Shown: positions 51,588-61,434 of the stretch, one piece after another
Numbering within the stretch: the first letter of the stretch is position 1
Layout of the letters: every line of letters starts with the position of its first letter
NCBI GenBank assembly: GCA_020436025.1
Contig: JAGQYP010000006.1
Span: 36,227 to 100,226, forward strand
DNA length: 64,000 nucleotides
Source of the DNA: Crocinitomicaceae bacterium
Lineage (GTDB): Bacteria; Bacteroidota; Bacteroidia; Flavobacteriales_D; Crocinitomicaceae
Direction of reading: 5' to 3'
Program-made: the position numbers and the translations under genes
Notes under the pieces: model-generated
Seen by the model: the letters and a program-made list of their open reading frames with translations, nothing else
The model's database searches: none
What the model was told of the DNA's origin: nothing

Positions 51588-52251
51588 ATTCCTTTTTTAA
51601 TTTTTGAAAATCTGAAGCGAGTTGGTCAACTTCTTCCGGGATCGTACCATCATACATACCTCTTATTCTTCTTTCTTTATCTACAAGAACAAAATAAGGT
51701 GAATGTAAAAATCCTCCAGGTTCTTGATCATCTACCAATGCGGAGGACAAATACCCTTCTTTTGCAATTTCATACAAATAATCCATTTCTCCTCTAAGAA
51801 AATGCCAGTTATACTCATTTGCTCCGTAATGTTCTGCAAAGGCCTTTAAACGAGCTACATCGTCATTCTTAGGGTCAATTGTATGTGACAAGAATACCAC
51901 TTCGTTAGAATCTACAGCTAGCATTCCTTGCAATCTCTTCATTTGCTTTGTCATTATTGGACAGATAGACGGGCAGGAACTGAAAAAGAAGTTGGCAATA
52001 ATTATTTTACCATCCAAATCCTCTGTCTTGATGAGTGCATCGGTTTGATTAGTGAAAATGAAATCTGGAATTGTGTGATACACTGTGTCTCCGTTTTCAA
52101 GCTCTCTATGCCCCAAAATGGGTAACCGATCCTCTTTCTTTTCTTTATGCTCTGTTTTTGCAGACTTTGCATTTTCCTCCTTTGAAGATTCTGGACTACA
52201 AGAAGCAATAAAAATCAGGAAAGCAAACACAAACAAACTACCTATTTTCAT
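51574..52251 (-). CDS. SCO1/SenC copper chaperone
   Basis: A 225-residue lipoprotein (lipobox IASC) with a thioredoxin fold and the copper site C-P-S-I-C-P in FFSSCPSICPIMTKQMK, with the conserved downstream His in LHSPYFVLVD. SCO proteins put copper into the CuA site of cytochrome oxidase. Overlaps both neighbours by 14 bp. Confidence 0.92.
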   Translation of the reverse strand: MKIGSLFVFAFLIFIASCSPESSKEENAKSAKTEHKEKKEDRLPILGHRELENGDTVYHTIPDFIFTNQTDALIKTEDLDGKIIIANFFFSSCPSICPIMTKQMKRLQGMLAVDSNEVVFLSHTIDPKNDDVARLKAFAEHYGANEYNWHFLRGEMDYLYEIAKEGYLSSALVDDQEPGGFLHSPYFVLVDKERRIRGMYDGTIPEEVDQLASDFQKLKKEYASK

Positions 52252-52900
52252 TGTACTCTTTTATGTCTTTTTCTTTTAAAACCATTCTGAATCGTTCGCT
52301 CAGTTCACGCACGAAGGCTTCACTATTTAATGGGCGAATAGCTCGGATTTTTCGTGACTCTGAAACAACCATTCCCATTCTTGGAAACTCTAATTTCCCA
52401 TCTTCTTCGTTCCGTATCTCAGTAAAGTTCATCCCTTTTTTTTCAAACCCATAAACTCCCTTAGGATCTCCTAAAGCCAATGTCCATAAATTCGGATCAT
52501 ACTTCTTGAAAGCCTCTATTAATATCGAGTCTGGGTAAACGGGATTCCCTTCAGCATCAGTAACAATTGAATAAATCTTAACTCTAGAATATTTCTTAGG
52601 CGAGCTTTTGAATTCATCGTAAAAAAACTGCTCAATGAAATAGGGATAGATATTGCAGCTTTTATCCGAATTGTCGTAACAACTATTTTGAATCGTTGTG
52701 AAAATCAATACATCTTTTTCATTCGTCTCAGGACTAATCAGATTGGAATCCAAATCGTAAAGTTGGTAGTTTGGCGTTTCACCAAGAACTTCAAGGTAGT
52801 TGAAATTTTGCTTTCCACGAGAAAGCACAAATAATAAAATACCCGGCCCAAAAAGCATTAATGTAAACAAAATATACTTTTTGCGACCGGGTGAACTCAT
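52238..52900 (-). CDS. Membrane-anchored thioredoxin-fold protein of the oxidase operon
   Basis: A 220-residue protein with one N-terminal helix (YILFTLMLFGPGILLFVL) and a periplasmic domain that resembles SCO proteins in layout. It lacks the CxxxC; instead it has NSCYDNSDKSCNIYPYF. It sits between the SCO and subunit IV genes, so a copper or haem assembly role is likely, but the family is not characterised. Confidence 0.68.
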   Translation of the reverse strand: MSSPGRKKYILFTLMLFGPGILLFVLSRGKQNFNYLEVLGETPNYQLYDLDSNLISPETNEKDVLIFTTIQNSCYDNSDKSCNIYPYFIEQFFYDEFKSSPKKYSRVKIYSIVTDAEGNPVYPDSILIEAFKKYDPNLWTLALGDPKGVYGFEKKGMNFTEIRNEEDGKLEFPRMGMVVSESRKIRAIRPLNSEAFVRELSERFRMVLKEKDIKEYNENR

Positions 52901-52925
52901 TTATATTTTTCTAAAATATGCTTCT

Positions 52926-53300
52926 TTATGATGCCCAAATTGCATTGATTGCAGATCCTTCTACAAAAGCAATGAACATCAAGTAAATCATGAAAATAAT
53001 GTAAGGTACAAGAATTACATATTTCAATGACTTACGCTCATCTCCAAGGTGCATGAAAGTTAAAATAATATATCCTGCTTTAACCAAAGTTAAAACGATA
53101 TAAAACAACTTAATAGAAAGCCAAGCACCTGAATCAGCTCCTAGGGCATTTCTTGGCCACAACACACCTACTCCAACTTCAACAATCGTAATGATCGAAA
53201 GCAGGGCGGTAACAATCCAAATTTTCTTTCTGATCTTCTTTCCGTCCTCGTCACTGTGGTGAGCGTCTAACGAATATTCAATTACATCATCTCTTTCCAT
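52926..53300 (-). CDS. Cytochrome c oxidase subunit IV family protein
   Basis: A 124-residue protein with three transmembrane helices (IVTALLSIITIVEVGVGVLW, LFYIVLTLVKAGYIILTFMHLG, YIIFMIYLMFIAFVE) that match the small subunit IV of bacterial cytochrome oxidases. The order ctaB-coxC-coxC-COX4-SCO is standard in Bacteroidetes. No catalytic role is expected. Confidence 0.82.
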   Translation of the reverse strand: MERDDVIEYSLDAHHSDEDGKKIRKKIWIVTALLSIITIVEVGVGVLWPRNALGADSGAWLSIKLFYIVLTLVKAGYIILTFMHLGDERKSLKYVILVPYIIFMIYLMFIAFVEGSAINAIWAS

Positions 53301-53327
53301 ACTCTAATGTTTTTCCGATTAATACGA

Positions 53328-54197
53328 TTATACAAGATAAAAGAAGGTAAATACAAATACCCAAACTAAATCTACAAAGTGCCAATACAATCCAGTTTTC
53401 TCAACCATCTCATAGTGTCCTCTTTTGTGCATTGTTCCTTTGATCACCATCAACAATACCAAAATATTGATAATCACACCAGAGAATACGTGGAATCCGT
53501 GGAAACCTGTAATGAAGAAGAAAAACTGTCCGTAATGTGAAGGACCGTATTCATTTTCATAAAGATTTGCTCCTTTTACGATTCTATAAGGCTCATTTTC
53601 TTCAATTGATTTGTACAAAGCAACTGCATGATCACCATGTAACTCTTCATACTCTTCTCCAATTTTATATTTCGATCCGTCTTGCACCACCTCGAAACCT
53701 TTAAATTCATGTGTTCCGTGATCGTAGTGTGCTTTCATTACCGATCCATCAGCCATGGTAATTTTTCCATATTCAGACCCATGAATGAAATGACTCCACT
53801 CCCAAACCTGAGAACCTAAGAAGATAAATCCTCCAACGATTGTCAATGCCAACCATTTGATAACTCCTTTTTTGTCCATTCTATGACCAGCTTCCACTCC
53901 CAATACCATTGTTACCGAAGAAACAATAAGGATAAATGTCATGAATGCAACATACAAAAGTGGAAGGTGCGCTTCTCCTGCAAGTGGGAAATGGTGGAAA
54001 ACCTCTTCCCCTGAAGGCCAGATTCCAGTGTAAGTATATCTAATAGTTCCGTATGCGACCAATAATCCTCCGAAAGTCAAAGCATCCGAAACAAGGAAAA
54101 ACCACATCATCATTTTCCCGTAACTAACGCTGAATGGAGATTCATTTCCTCCCCAAAGCGTTGCCGCATCCATTTGTTTTGTAGCGTGTCCAGCCAT
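53328..54197 (-). CDS. Cytochrome c oxidase subunit III with a soluble insertion
   Basis: A 289-residue protein with five or six helices and the subunit III end GFHGFHVFSGVIINILVLL, FVDLVWVFVFTFFYLV. Between helices 3 and 4 is a ~70-residue hydrophilic insertion (about residues 135-200, His/Glu/Asp-rich, from EYGKITMADG to GANLYENEYG). Both subunit III genes here carry such insertions. It supports proton pumping stability rather than catalysis. Confidence 0.85.
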   Translation of the reverse strand: MAGHATKQMDAATLWGGNESPFSVSYGKMMMWFFLVSDALTFGGLLVAYGTIRYTYTGIWPSGEEVFHHFPLAGEAHLPLLYVAFMTFILIVSSVTMVLGVEAGHRMDKKGVIKWLALTIVGGFIFLGSQVWEWSHFIHGSEYGKITMADGSVMKAHYDHGTHEFKGFEVVQDGSKYKIGEEYEELHGDHAVALYKSIEENEPYRIVKGANLYENEYGPSHYGQFFFFITGFHGFHVFSGVIINILVLLMVIKGTMHKRGHYEMVEKTGLYWHFVDLVWVFVFTFFYLV

Positions 54198-54213
54198 ATT
54201 TATTCAGTTTATT

Positions 54214-55272
54214 CTAGTGTATAAAGTTCAAAAACAAAATCAAATATATCCAAAGTAAATCTAAAAAGTGCCAATAGATCGCACCATTTTTTAATCCTAC
54301 AATATTATTAGAATTAATTGAATTATTCAATGATTTTCTAAATAAAACTATCAAATAGATTAACCCACCTAATAAGTGCAAGATATGTAAGGCAGATAGC
54401 ATGTACAAAAATGTAGAAGCTAAATTCCTGGTGTCCACTAATTTATTCATCAATCCAACAGATAATTTTTTGCCCTCACTTTGTAATTGTCTGTCTTTGT
54501 ATTCCAATTGAATTCCTCTATAATTCAGCTCAAAATCTTCTCCATATCTACCTTTAATATAGAAATCACCAAAACCTTTATTTAGATTCATTACAAAATA
54601 CTCCATTCGAATGCGATCATCTCTTCCGATCAAGGAATCTCCTATTGAAAATTTATCATTGGAAAAAGTAACAGGTTGGTTTTCATAAAAGATCATATAC
54701 TCCTTTCCGTATGTATCCGGAATAGAAGATTGCTTACCTCTTAAAAACTGAAATATCTCACCGGATAAATCTTGAATGTCTTTCAGTTGTTCTTCACTGA
54801 TTTTCTCTCCATTAATGGTATAATCATATCCGTCGAATTCAATCTTCTCATCTTGATAGGTATAATAGAAATAATCATCGTATTTCCCTTCTACAACTAT
54901 GATGTTACTGACAAAGTAATTTCCTCCTTCAGTTAGTTTTTGATAGCCTTTTACTTGAAAGAAAGTAAACATCAGACCAAGGAACAAAGTGATGCCAAGA
55001 TGTAATTTCAGAGCCTTTTTATTATCCGATTTTGCTGCTTTTAGAGCTAGTGCAATAGTTGCACTACTTGCAATTAAAATGACGGTTGAAATCCAAAATT
55101 CAACTGGCCATCTAAAACTTACCCAAAACGTATCTCCCAATAGAACAATATAGGCGCTTGATAATCCAGCGAAAAACATTACAATTCCAAAAATTCCGAA
55201 ATAGATCAGATTCTTTTTCGCTTTAGCTATCGCATTGTTGTATCCTTGCTCTTCTTCTTGAGTTTCTGCCAT
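54214..55272 (-). CDS. Haem-copper oxidase subunit III-like protein with a large insertion
   Basis: A 352-residue relative of subunit III with an insertion of about 150 residues (about 115-265, EKISEEQLKDI and similar) and the conserved helices LLWIYLILFLNFIH at the end. The helices of the subunit III core are recognisable (LHILHLLGGLIYLIVLF). It follows ctaB and precedes the shorter subunit III gene. Two subunit III-type genes in tandem are usual in Flavobacteria. Confidence 0.8.
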   Translation of the reverse strand: MAETQEEEQGYNNAIAKAKKNLIYFGIFGIVMFFAGLSSAYIVLLGDTFWVSFRWPVEFWISTVILIASSATIALALKAAKSDNKKALKLHLGITLFLGLMFTFFQVKGYQKLTEGGNYFVSNIIVVEGKYDDYFYYTYQDEKIEFDGYDYTINGEKISEEQLKDIQDLSGEIFQFLRGKQSSIPDTYGKEYMIFYENQPVTFSNDKFSIGDSLIGRDDRIRMEYFVMNLNKGFGDFYIKGRYGEDFELNYRGIQLEYKDRQLQSEGKKLSVGLMNKLVDTRNLASTFLYMLSALHILHLLGGLIYLIVLFRKSLNNSINSNNIVGLKNGAIYWHFLDLLWIYLILFLNFIH

Positions 55273-55274
55273 TA

Positions 55275-56162
55275 CTAAACCTTATCAATCACATAAATAA
55301 TTTGCATTACAGGCAACAAGATCACCGAGGCTAGCATCAATTTTTTAGCCAACTGATCACTTGGATTTCTGTAAAACTGGTAAGCAACTAAATAGAATAA
55401 CATACCTAAAATTGCACCAGTTATCAAGCTAATCATTCCTGTCCATTCGAATGCCCAAGGCAATAGAATTACAGGAATCATAATTAATGAATAAGCTAGT
55501 ATTAAAAATGCCGAAACCCTGTCCTTTCCTTTTCTAGAAGGAAGCAATGAAAATCCTGCTTTTTGATAATCCTCATGCAGCATCCAAGCTAATGCCCAAA
55601 AATGTGGAAATTGCCAAATAAACTGAATCAAAAATAAAATTCCAGCCATCATATTGAAATGACCTGTCACCGCAACAACCCCAATCATAGGAGGAATAGC
55701 ACCTGGGAAGGCGCCAACAAATACAGACCAAGCAGTAATTCTCTTCAAAGGCGTATACATGAATACATACATAAACATGGAAAAAACACCTAAAATACCT
55801 ACCAAATAATTGATTTTGAATAACATCAAGCAACCTACCACAGTTAGCAGAAGTGCCACAATTAAAGCTTCCGCTACCTTCATAGCTCCTCGTGCCAAAG
55901 GTCTGTCCTGAGTTCTTGACATCAATTTGTCTAGTTCCCTTTCATAGATCTGGTTAAAAGCATTGGATGCTCCAGTAATCATCATTCCTCCAATGGACAA
56001 TAAAAAAAGATTCGTCATGGATTCCCCACCGGCCAATAAATAAGCTGTAAAAGCAGAAATCACCACACTAAAGGATAACCTAAACTTAATTAACAGAGAA
56101 TAATCTTTGATTTTCGTTGCCAAATTGACTCTTTCTTCCTTATGTGCTTTACTTGAGATCAA
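55275..56162 (-). CDS. ctaB: Protohaem IX farnesyltransferase (haem O synthase)
   Basis: A 295-residue UbiA-family membrane enzyme that adds farnesyl to haem B. The Asp-rich motif is present as NQIYERELDKLMSRTQDRPLARG, and the second motif as HEDYQKAGFSLLPSRKGKDR. About eight helices. It heads the oxidase operon; the promoter has TACTTTTG at 56186-56179. Confidence 0.93.
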   Translation of the reverse strand: MISSKAHKEERVNLATKIKDYSLLIKFRLSFSVVISAFTAYLLAGGESMTNLFLLSIGGMMITGASNAFNQIYERELDKLMSRTQDRPLARGAMKVAEALIVALLLTVVGCLMLFKINYLVGILGVFSMFMYVFMYTPLKRITAWSVFVGAFPGAIPPMIGVVAVTGHFNMMAGILFLIQFIWQFPHFWALAWMLHEDYQKAGFSLLPSRKGKDRVSAFLILAYSLIMIPVILLPWAFEWTGMISLITGAILGMLFYLVAYQFYRNPSDQLAKKLMLASVILLPVMQIIYVIDKV

Positions 56163-56178
56163 GCGTTTCTTTTACGGG

Positions 56179-56186
56179 CAAAAGTA
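56179..56186 (-). promoter_or_regulatory. -7 element of the cytochrome oxidase operon promoter
   Basis: TACTTTTG on the minus strand fits TAnnTTTG, 16 bp before the ctaB ATG. Confidence 0.45.
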
Positions 56187-56264
56187 CCAAATTTATGGTT
56201 ACCCACCCATTCTTTTTATGAATTTCGAAGATCCGAATCCTAATTTATAGCCACTTTAAATAAG

Positions 56265-57836
56265 CTAATAGTCTCGATTTCTATTCCAAAGGTTTGATTT
56301 AAAGGAAATAAACACATAATTAGACAGATCAGTTCGAAGTTCATTTTGATTGTATCTGAATTCATAACCCAATTCCAAAGTAAGAGCGGATTCAGGAAAC
56401 AACAGATAATTCAATGATACTCGAGCTAGAAATAGATTGTTTTTCAAACCTTGACCCGTTTTATTGCCATACTCGAAGGATCGATCTTCATAGGAACGAA
56501 GAATATTTCCTCCATAACTCGCTGTATCCTGATCAGCACCGTATTGATTGTACAATAAGAATGTATAGAGATTCAATCTACCCCAGCTTTTGTTAACTCG
56601 CATGAGGATTTCATGGAAATTAGCTCCTTTGATATGGGCTAAAGGCAAATTTTGATTTGCATTGGCCTGCATGGAATTGATGTGAGCGTAGGTAAATGGC
56701 CGAACCCAATTAAATTCAATTTGAAAATACAAACCTTTCCAATTGAAGGGTTCGAAAGCTTTAAAACCACCTTGCATTCCGAATTTATTGGCCCACCAAC
56801 CATTGTTGGCTCTGATTTCTTTGAGTAGAAATTCATCAATCGACCATTGATAATAAAATTGATATTTTTCTAAAAATCTGTAACTGATGCTTGCTCCCAA
56901 TATGACATTATCAGCACTCCCTGTTGCGTATTCTACAGGTCTGAAGAATATAATTGGATTCAAATATCGAATATCAAAACCGCGATTGATGAGCGTATCT
57001 TTGTCTTGCCAAATGACAGTCTCAAAAATTCCAATATTGAAGCCTTTAAAAGCATTCAGTGATAAATAATGGGTAGAAGAGAATTTATTACGCGGTTTCA
57101 AACTAGCGTAATTCGAACCTTGAAAATCGCGTTGCCAGGCAAAAATATTGATGTATTTGATTCGCCAAACTTTCGTTTGAATATTCAAATAAGGATAGGG
57201 ATTTCCATCATCACTCAAGAACATGGATCTATAGCCTTCACCAATAAAATGGCGCCCATAACCTAACCTAAAATTGAAATATTTGCTTGGACTATAACTC
57301 AAATTTCCTCTAATAAAATGGGAGGATCTGTGAATGCCACTAAACTTGTCAATTTTTGAACCAGAGATTACTCCAAAATTCGAAGCAACGGAATCTTCTG
57401 CGAATGTATAAGAAGCCAGGTCATATCTGTAATTTAATTCTATGGACAATTTTTTGCCGAAATTCGATCGAAATCCTACTCCCGCACCGAGATCATAGAC
57501 GAACTTTGTCCCGAGGTGATTATGATGCTCTACGCCTGCAGAAATATTAAACAATGGATAAAATTCAAATTTCACTTTCTTGGAAGAATTAAAATTCCCT
57601 AATGTCAGGCGTACTTCTTTTTTCATGAAAGATGAATCATAATCAATTAAATTCAGTGAATCCTTTTGAATTTCATTGATTAAATAGGGGCGAATACCAG
57701 AATGAAAATCCAAATCACCCTTCAAGGCTTCTTTTTGAAAATAAAGGGCGTTTTGTATATGCATGGATGCATTCAGTTGTTGTCCATGAACAACATAGAA
57801 AAAGCAAAAGAACAATATGGAAATTAAAATTCTCAA
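56265..57836 (-). CDS. RemB-like outer-membrane protein (Wzi-type barrel), second copy
   Basis: A 523-residue barrel protein with a signal peptide (MRILISILFFCFFYVVHGQ). Strong shared blocks with the gene at 58904-60538 (HFIGEGYRSMFLSDDGNPYPYL; NLPLAHIKGANFHEILMRV) show the two are paralogues. They resemble RemB, a gliding-associated outer-membrane protein in F. johnsoniae, and the capsule-assembly Wzi family. It ends the operon after the MraY/WecA-type gene. A role in polysaccharide export or cell-surface attachment is inferred. Confidence 0.72.
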   Translation of the reverse strand: MRILISILFFCFFYVVHGQQLNASMHIQNALYFQKEALKGDLDFHSGIRPYLINEIQKDSLNLIDYDSSFMKKEVRLTLGNFNSSKKVKFEFYPLFNISAGVEHHNHLGTKFVYDLGAGVGFRSNFGKKLSIELNYRYDLASYTFAEDSVASNFGVISGSKIDKFSGIHRSSHFIRGNLSYSPSKYFNFRLGYGRHFIGEGYRSMFLSDDGNPYPYLNIQTKVWRIKYINIFAWQRDFQGSNYASLKPRNKFSSTHYLSLNAFKGFNIGIFETVIWQDKDTLINRGFDIRYLNPIIFFRPVEYATGSADNVILGASISYRFLEKYQFYYQWSIDEFLLKEIRANNGWWANKFGMQGGFKAFEPFNWKGLYFQIEFNWVRPFTYAHINSMQANANQNLPLAHIKGANFHEILMRVNKSWGRLNLYTFLLYNQYGADQDTASYGGNILRSYEDRSFEYGNKTGQGLKNNLFLARVSLNYLLFPESALTLELGYEFRYNQNELRTDLSNYVFISFKSNLWNRNRDY

Positions 57837-57837
57837 C

Positions 57838-58902
57838 CTATTGAATTGGTTTTTTCATGTAGAATAAGACTAAAGTCAACAATAACGCTACTCCAACACA
57901 AATCGCAAAATTCAGTGTTGGATCCGGTACAGGTATAAATAAGGCCACCAAAATGATCACAGAAGTATAGATATACAATGTAATTGTTGTTCTTCTATGA
58001 TTCCATCCAAAACTGAGCAGACGGTGATGTATGTGGTTTCTATCTGCTGAAAACGGAGATACTCCGTTCTTTGCGCGGATAGTAAATACCCTTAATGTAT
58101 CGATTAAGGGATATGCCAAAATTGCCATGGCAACTACGGCCGTATTGGAATACTGGAATACTTCAGGAACTGCATTCGCAGGTGTTTCAATCAATCTAAT
58201 GGACAAAAAAGTGATAATTGCTCCAACAGTCAAAGAGCCCGAATCTCCCATGAAAATCCGCGCTGGATTAAAATTAAATATTAAGAAACCTGCTAATGCT
58301 CCACACAAACTAAATGAGATAATCGACAAGTAGGAAACGCCTGCCAATTGAAACCAAATTCCAAAGGTTAGGGTGGCGATAAAACCAACTCCACCAGCCA
58401 AACCATCTACTCCATCAATAAGATTAATGGCATTTACGATTACGATATAAACGAAAAGAGAAATGAAAACACTGGCTTCTTCGGGGAATGGATCAGAAAC
58501 CCCAAACAGACCATGCATACTTTCAATTCGAATATTTCCCATCATAACCAGAATAAATCCAACAACAATATGAGATATCAGTTTATAGATGGGAGCTGTT
58601 CCAATAATATCATCTTTAACCCCAACAAAAAACAAAAGAACCAGTATTGCAATCAAGTATTTAAAATCATTTATAGCCTGAGTATTCGAAATGGCATGTG
58701 CAGGGAACCAAATACAGATGGAGAATAAAAATGCACTAAAGATCATTACCCCTGCAATGGTTGGGACTGATCTAGAATGCAGTTTTCTTTCTTCGCTTGG
58801 TTCATCGACTAAATGTTTCAGTTTTGCTACTTTAATTAGGCTTGGTGTGCCCAGTAGTACAACAAAAAAGGAAGTAATAAATGCTAGTATGATAAATAAC
58901 AT
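57838..58902 (-). CDS. Undecaprenyl-phosphate glycosylphosphotransferase (WecA/MraY family)
   Basis: A 354-residue polytopic enzyme. Conserved cytosolic loops: FVGVKDDIIG (DDxxG), NLIDGVDGLAGG, FMGDSGSLTVG, and the C-terminal SADRNHIHHRL box (HIHH). It transfers a sugar-1-phosphate to undecaprenyl phosphate to begin O-antigen or capsule units. Lies in the gmd-fcl-RemB operon, so it may start the fucose-containing glycan. Confidence 0.9.
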   Translation of the reverse strand: MLFIILAFITSFFVVLLGTPSLIKVAKLKHLVDEPSEERKLHSRSVPTIAGVMIFSAFLFSICIWFPAHAISNTQAINDFKYLIAILVLLFFVGVKDDIIGTAPIYKLISHIVVGFILVMMGNIRIESMHGLFGVSDPFPEEASVFISLFVYIVIVNAINLIDGVDGLAGGVGFIATLTFGIWFQLAGVSYLSIISFSLCGALAGFLIFNFNPARIFMGDSGSLTVGAIITFLSIRLIETPANAVPEVFQYSNTAVVAMAILAYPLIDTLRVFTIRAKNGVSPFSADRNHIHHRLLSFGWNHRRTTITLYIYTSVIILVALFIPVPDPTLNFAICVGVALLLTLVLFYMKKPIQ

Positions 58903-58903
58903 A

Positions 58904-60538
58904 TTAAAAATCTAAATATTGGTTTACTAATCCTGTTCTTAATCCTACGTATATGTATGTATTCTGTTCTCTAAAATTTGGATGCTGAAGATCTCTGAAT
59001 AATATTCCAGTAACAAACTGTAGATTATAGCTCTTATTGAACCTATATCCCAAATGCAAATCAAAAACATATTGGTTTGCATTTTGCCCTCCACTAGTTT
59101 GATTCACATCAGAATTAAAAATATTTGTCCCGTAATTATCAGTAGTTAGAATATCTAATTTGTAGTTGTAATAGTTGAACTTGAAATTAAAGAAGACTCT
59201 TTTTATTTCGTATTGAGCAATAAAGATGCCCTCATGGAAACCAGCTCCTTTTGGATGTGCTAAGGGTAGATTGTTGTTGGAGTAATTTTGTCTAAAATTT
59301 TCAAACGAATAGGTAAATGGACTAACATAATTATATTCCACTTGCGCCATTAAATCTTTCACCCCGAACATCTTGAAATACTTCAATCCAAATTGCATAC
59401 CCCATTTGTTAGATTTGAAGTCGTCAACCATGAACTGACTATAAATTTCCAGGTTTCTCGCTGGCTGCGCACTGATATTTAGTCCGATTACTGAATTTCT
59501 TTTAGGATCTGACATCCCGAAAATCGCGGTATTCACAAAAATCACAGGATTTATAAAATTATAATCAAATGGTTTAGTCCCTAATGAATCTGCTCTTTGC
59601 CAAATTATACCTTCGAAAAATCCGATTTGCACTTTTGGATGGGGCGTAAAACTTAAATAATGAAATGTTCCTGCTTTCCGCTGGTAAGTTGATTCAGTAG
59701 TTGTAAATTCATGATAGCGAACCAGATTTTGCATGAAGGTAAAGTTTGCTGTATAATCAATCTTCCCCTTCCAAAAGTTCGCATTCAATTTCAGATAGGG
59801 ATATGGACCTGAATTGTCTGATAATAAAATTGACCTATACCCATTCCCAATAAACTGAGCCCCTTGACCAAATTGAATATTCAATTGTTTTACTGGTGAG
59901 AAAGAAATATAGCCACCTACCATGGCGTAGTCTAATCCATCTGTCTTATACGGTTTCGTCCTTGCAAAACCATTTACTACAGCATTTTGACGATTGTAGG
60001 TTGAATTGATCATGTTGGGGTACAACTCCCCTCTCATTCTAAATGCACTATCTTGATAGGAGATAAACTGTGCTTGATTTTCGTACAAATAAGTACCGAA
60101 AGAAAACTTACTCGTAATATTTCCTTGGATGAAAAATCCACGTGTATTTCTATAGTAAAGATCCAATGGTTTTTCACTAAAATCTGTACCCACTTCAAAA
60201 TTGAAAACCGGATCAATGGAACACCAAAAAGGACCTTCTTCAATTTCGAATAAATGTTCCTGGAATATCTTTCGAGTAATCCAGTAATATTGTTTTGAAC
60301 TGTCGTCTACAATTCTTTTAGGCAGATAAACTCTGGATTCAACGACGGGTTTGTAGGCAAGGTGGCTATTTCGATTTAAAATTTCTTGAGCTAGTGTGTC
60401 TGAAAAAATATCATTGACATAAAGTTCATGAGCTTTATTGCCATAAAATGTATTGAGTGGAATATTTAGTTGCTGAGAAAAAGAAAAAATCGAAAAGAAG
60501 CTAAAAGACACCAGCATCCACCACTTCAAGGTAGACAC
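58904..60538 (-). CDS. RemB-like outer-membrane protein (Wzi-type barrel), first copy
   Basis: About 545 residues from the GTG at 60538 ([22 protein letters not shown], a good signal peptide); an ATG at 60517 is possible, while still earlier starts lie inside the fcl gene. Barrel features match the paralogue: [20 protein letters not shown] and [17 protein letters not shown], ending in [13 protein letters not shown] and GLVNQYLDF. Between fcl and the WecA-type gene, it probably acts on the same glycan or the gliding surface. Confidence 0.72.
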   Translation of the reverse strand: MSTLKWWMLVSFSFFSIFSFSQQLNIPLNTFYGNKAHELYVNDIFSDTLAQEILNRNSHLAYKPVVESRVYLPKRIVDDSSKQYYWITRKIFQEHLFEIEEGPFWCSIDPVFNFEVGTDFSEKPLDLYYRNTRGFFIQGNITSKFSFGTYLYENQAQFISYQDSAFRMRGELYPNMINSTYNRQNAVVNGFARTKPYKTDGLDYAMVGGYISFSPVKQLNIQFGQGAQFIGNGYRSILLSDNSGPYPYLKLNANFWKGKIDYTANFTFMQNLVRYHEFTTTESTYQRKAGTFHYLSFTPHPKVQIGFFEGIIWQRADSLGTKPFDYNFINPVIFVNTAIFGMSDPKRNSVIGLNISAQPARNLEIYSQFMVDDFKSNKWGMQFGLKYFKMFGVKDLMAQVEYNYVSPFTYSFENFRQNYSNNNLPLAHPKGAGFHEGIFIAQYEIKRVFFNFKFNYYNYKLDILTTDNYGTNIFNSDVNQTSGGQNANQYVFDLHLGYRFNKSYNLQFVTGILFRDLQHPNFREQNTYIYVGLRTGLVNQYLDF

Positions 60539-61433
60539 TTGAAATCCCTTCTTCCAATTCAATTTTATGTTTCCAACCAAGTTCATGCAATCTAGTTACA
60601 TCCATTAGTTTACGGGGGGTTCCATCAGGTTTGTCAGTATTAAAAACCAAATCACCTTGATAACCCACAACCTTTTGAACTGTTTTTGCAAGGTCCGCAA
60701 TAGATATATCCTTACCAGTTCCTACGTTTAAAAACTGCTTTTCGTTATAGTTTTCCATTAAAAAATAGCAAGCTTCTGCCAAATCATCTACATGAAGAAA
60801 TTCTCGCTTAGGTTTACCTGTTCCCCAAATCTCCACATTTGAATCATTATTTTCTTTAGCTGTATGAAACTTTCGGATTAAAGCAGGCAATACATGAGAA
60901 TTATTTAAATCATAATTATCGTTAGGTCCATAGAGATTGGTTGGCATGGCTGAAATAAAATTACAACCGTACTGATCTCGATACGCTTCACATAATTTTA
61001 TTCCAGAAATTTTGGCAATTGCGTAAGGCTCGTTGGTTTGCTCCAAATACCCTTCCAAAAGATAATCCTCCTTTAAAGGTTGTGGAGCTAATTTTGGATA
61101 GATACAAGACGAACCTAAAAACAGTAGTTTTTCAACCTGATTTAAATACGCTGCGTGAATGATATTTGCTTCAATCATCAAATTATCATACAAAAATTCG
61201 GCTCGATAAACATTATTTGCATGAATACCTCCCACTTTGGCGGCCGCTAGGAATACATAATCCGGTTTTTCGGATGCAAACATCTCCTGCACTGCCTTTT
61301 GATCGCGAAGGTCAAGTTCTCTCGATGAAAAAGTAATGAAATTATGAAATCCTTTGTCTTTCAGATTTCTTAGAATGGCCGAACCCACCATACCATTATG
61401 TCCGGCGATATAGATTTTTCCGTCCTTCTTCAC
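60501..61433 (-). CDS. fcl: GDP-L-fucose synthase
   Basis: A 310-residue extended SDR that epimerises and reduces GDP-4-keto-6-deoxymannose to GDP-L-fucose with NADPH. NADP loop [11 protein letters not shown], catalytic [11 protein letters not shown] (YxxxK), conserved [16 protein letters not shown] and [13 protein letters not shown], and the end KRKLMDV-like segment. It follows gmd by 1 bp, the classic gmd-fcl pair. Confidence 0.96.
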   Translation of the reverse strand: MKKDGKIYIAGHNGMVGSAILRNLKDKGFHNFITFSSRELDLRDQKAVQEMFASEKPDYVFLAAAKVGGIHANNVYRAEFLYDNLMIEANIIHAAYLNQVEKLLFLGSSCIYPKLAPQPLKEDYLLEGYLEQTNEPYAIAKISGIKLCEAYRDQYGCNFISAMPTNLYGPNDNYDLNNSHVLPALIRKFHTAKENNDSNVEIWGTGKPKREFLHVDDLAEACYFLMENYNEKQFLNVGTGKDISIADLAKTVQKVVGYQGDLVFNTDKPDGTPRKLMDVTRLHELGWKHKIELEEGISSVYLEVVDAGVF

Positions 61434-61434
61434 C

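Noticed and set aside
58031..58333. Open frame of about 100 codons on the plus strand within the WecA/MraY-type gene
   Set aside because: It lies antisense to a strongly supported membrane enzyme and has no recognisable domain or start signal.
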